Assembly: GCF_037975245.1 (NCBI RefSeq)
Contig: NC_092574.1
Location: forward strand, 17,277,213 to 17,337,212
DNA from: Apostichopus japonicus
Lineage: Eukaryota > Echinodermata > Holothuroidea > Aspidochirotida > Stichopodidae
Reading direction: 5' to 3'
Length of the DNA stretch: 60,000 nt
Of the stretch, positions 59,361 through 60,000 are shown piece by piece. A program made the position numbers and the translations under genes. Numbering within the stretch: position 1 is the stretch's first letter; each line of letters opens with the position of its first letter. Under the pieces are notes generated by a model. The model was not told the DNA's origin. It saw only the letters and a program-made list of their open reading frames with translations, and made no database searches.

Positions 59361-59699
59361 GTATTTTACAGACGGGAGTGTATAGTGACAGCCTGCAAAT
59401 TGTAGGACGGATTATGCAAATGTGGATTGCAAGAAAATTCTTAATGGGTCGCAGGATTTTGTCCAGACATTGATGAATTTACTTAATACAGTTTAAGGTG
59501 TTTTATCATCCAGTCCATAGTCCAAGCTAGCTTTCATGAATTCTGAGGTGTGGTGGTCCAGATGGTGGGTTGTGGCCCAGATCTCAATAGAGATCCTGGG
59601 CTGTGGGCTGCAGCATGTGAACATTTTATTGTATAAAACATACTGCACACAGCTGATACATATCTGATCTCTGGGATTTTGCTATCTTTTCCTTTAATT

Positions 59700-59745
59700 A
59701 CATCTATATATTTATATATATATATATAAATTATAGTTATATCTT
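59700..59745. repeat. Short (TA)n microsatellite
   Basis: TATATATATATATA-rich run in intron 12. Confidence 0.8.
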
Positions 59746-59969
59746 TATTATATAACCTTTCATTCTCTGCAAGAGCAAATTCTTCTATGTTTATACTCAT
59801 GATTCTAACTTGTAGAAAAGTTTTGGAAAAAAATTCACATATAACCCTTTCTACATATCATTTGGAAAGTATTACACACAATTCTTAATGCAGTGATGAA
59901 TATCTCTGCTGATATGAAAAAGTTTCTTCATGAATGTCATGTTGATTTGTTTTCATGTTACCTCTTCAG

Positions 59970-60000
59970 CTGATGAAGATTGGAAAGATAAACCGCAAGA
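59970..60000 (+). CDS. LMO7: LMO7-like exon 13 (5' part, continues past window)
   Basis: The acceptor TACCTCTTCAG ends at 59969. The first two bases complete a codon begun by exon 12 (Ala with the 54964 donor, Pro with the 54913 donor), followed by DEDWKDKPQ at the edge. Acidic, Trp-containing sequence after the RRxxFF motif fits the start of the glutamate/arginine-rich helical region that precedes LIM in this family. The exon is cut by the window end. Confidence 0.6.
   Translation, partial: MMKIGKINRK

Overview
The window is metazoan nuclear DNA from what looks like a marine invertebrate, most likely a deuterostome (echinoderm-like). It is AT-rich. Coding sequence is split into short exons with consistent GT/AG junctions and separated by introns up to about 7 kb. 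Much of the rest is minisatellite or cut-and-paste DNA transposon remnant. There is no prokaryotic-style gene packing, CRISPR array or rRNA, and I could not support a tRNA. The organism assignment is inference from gene families and repeat style, not from a species marker.

Two genes are well supported and diverge from each other. On the minus strand (9945 down to 6850) three coding exons join in phase into a roughly 569-residue type I membrane protein. It has a signal peptide, a Ser/Thr-rich mucin-like ectodomain, a cysteine-containing juxtamembrane domain, one transmembrane helix and a proline-rich cytoplasmic tail. A non-coding 5' exon probably lies near 11.24 kb.

On the plus strand, from 29.43 kb to the right edge, thirteen exons join in phase. 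They encode the first ~863 residues of an LMO7-type protein: the helical W..WK/SKTF region shared by LMO7 and LIMCH1, a PDZ domain split over two exons, proline-rich repeats and acidic linkers. The gene continues past 60000, where the C-terminal LIM domain would be expected. No calponin-homology exon was seen, so the start at 29469 predicts a CH-less form.

Layout: 1-6.8 kb, non-coding with two tandem arrays and a dispersed repeat; 6.85-11.3 kb, membrane-protein gene; 11.9-13.65 kb, degenerate repeats and homopolymer runs; 13.65-29.4 kb, mostly featureless apart from a TTAA-flanked MITE (20.86-21.48 kb), a polypyrimidine tract with a possible orphan exon (23.1-23.8 kb) and a 1.73-kb hAT element with a perfect 8-bp target duplication (24.0-25.73 kb); 29.4-60 kb, the LMO7-like gene. 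Its intron 1 holds a 3.2-kb TTAA-flanked Kolobok-like element with decayed THAP and P2RX7-like coding remnants. Its intron 4 holds a 354-bp hAT deletion derivative that keeps the transposase C-terminus. Five of its last eight introns carry six unrelated minisatellites, including 17 apparently identical 21-bp units.

Functionally, LMO7 proteins act at adherens junctions and the actin cytoskeleton. The minus-strand gene is a candidate surface receptor or adhesion protein. Nothing in the sequence links the two beyond proximity.
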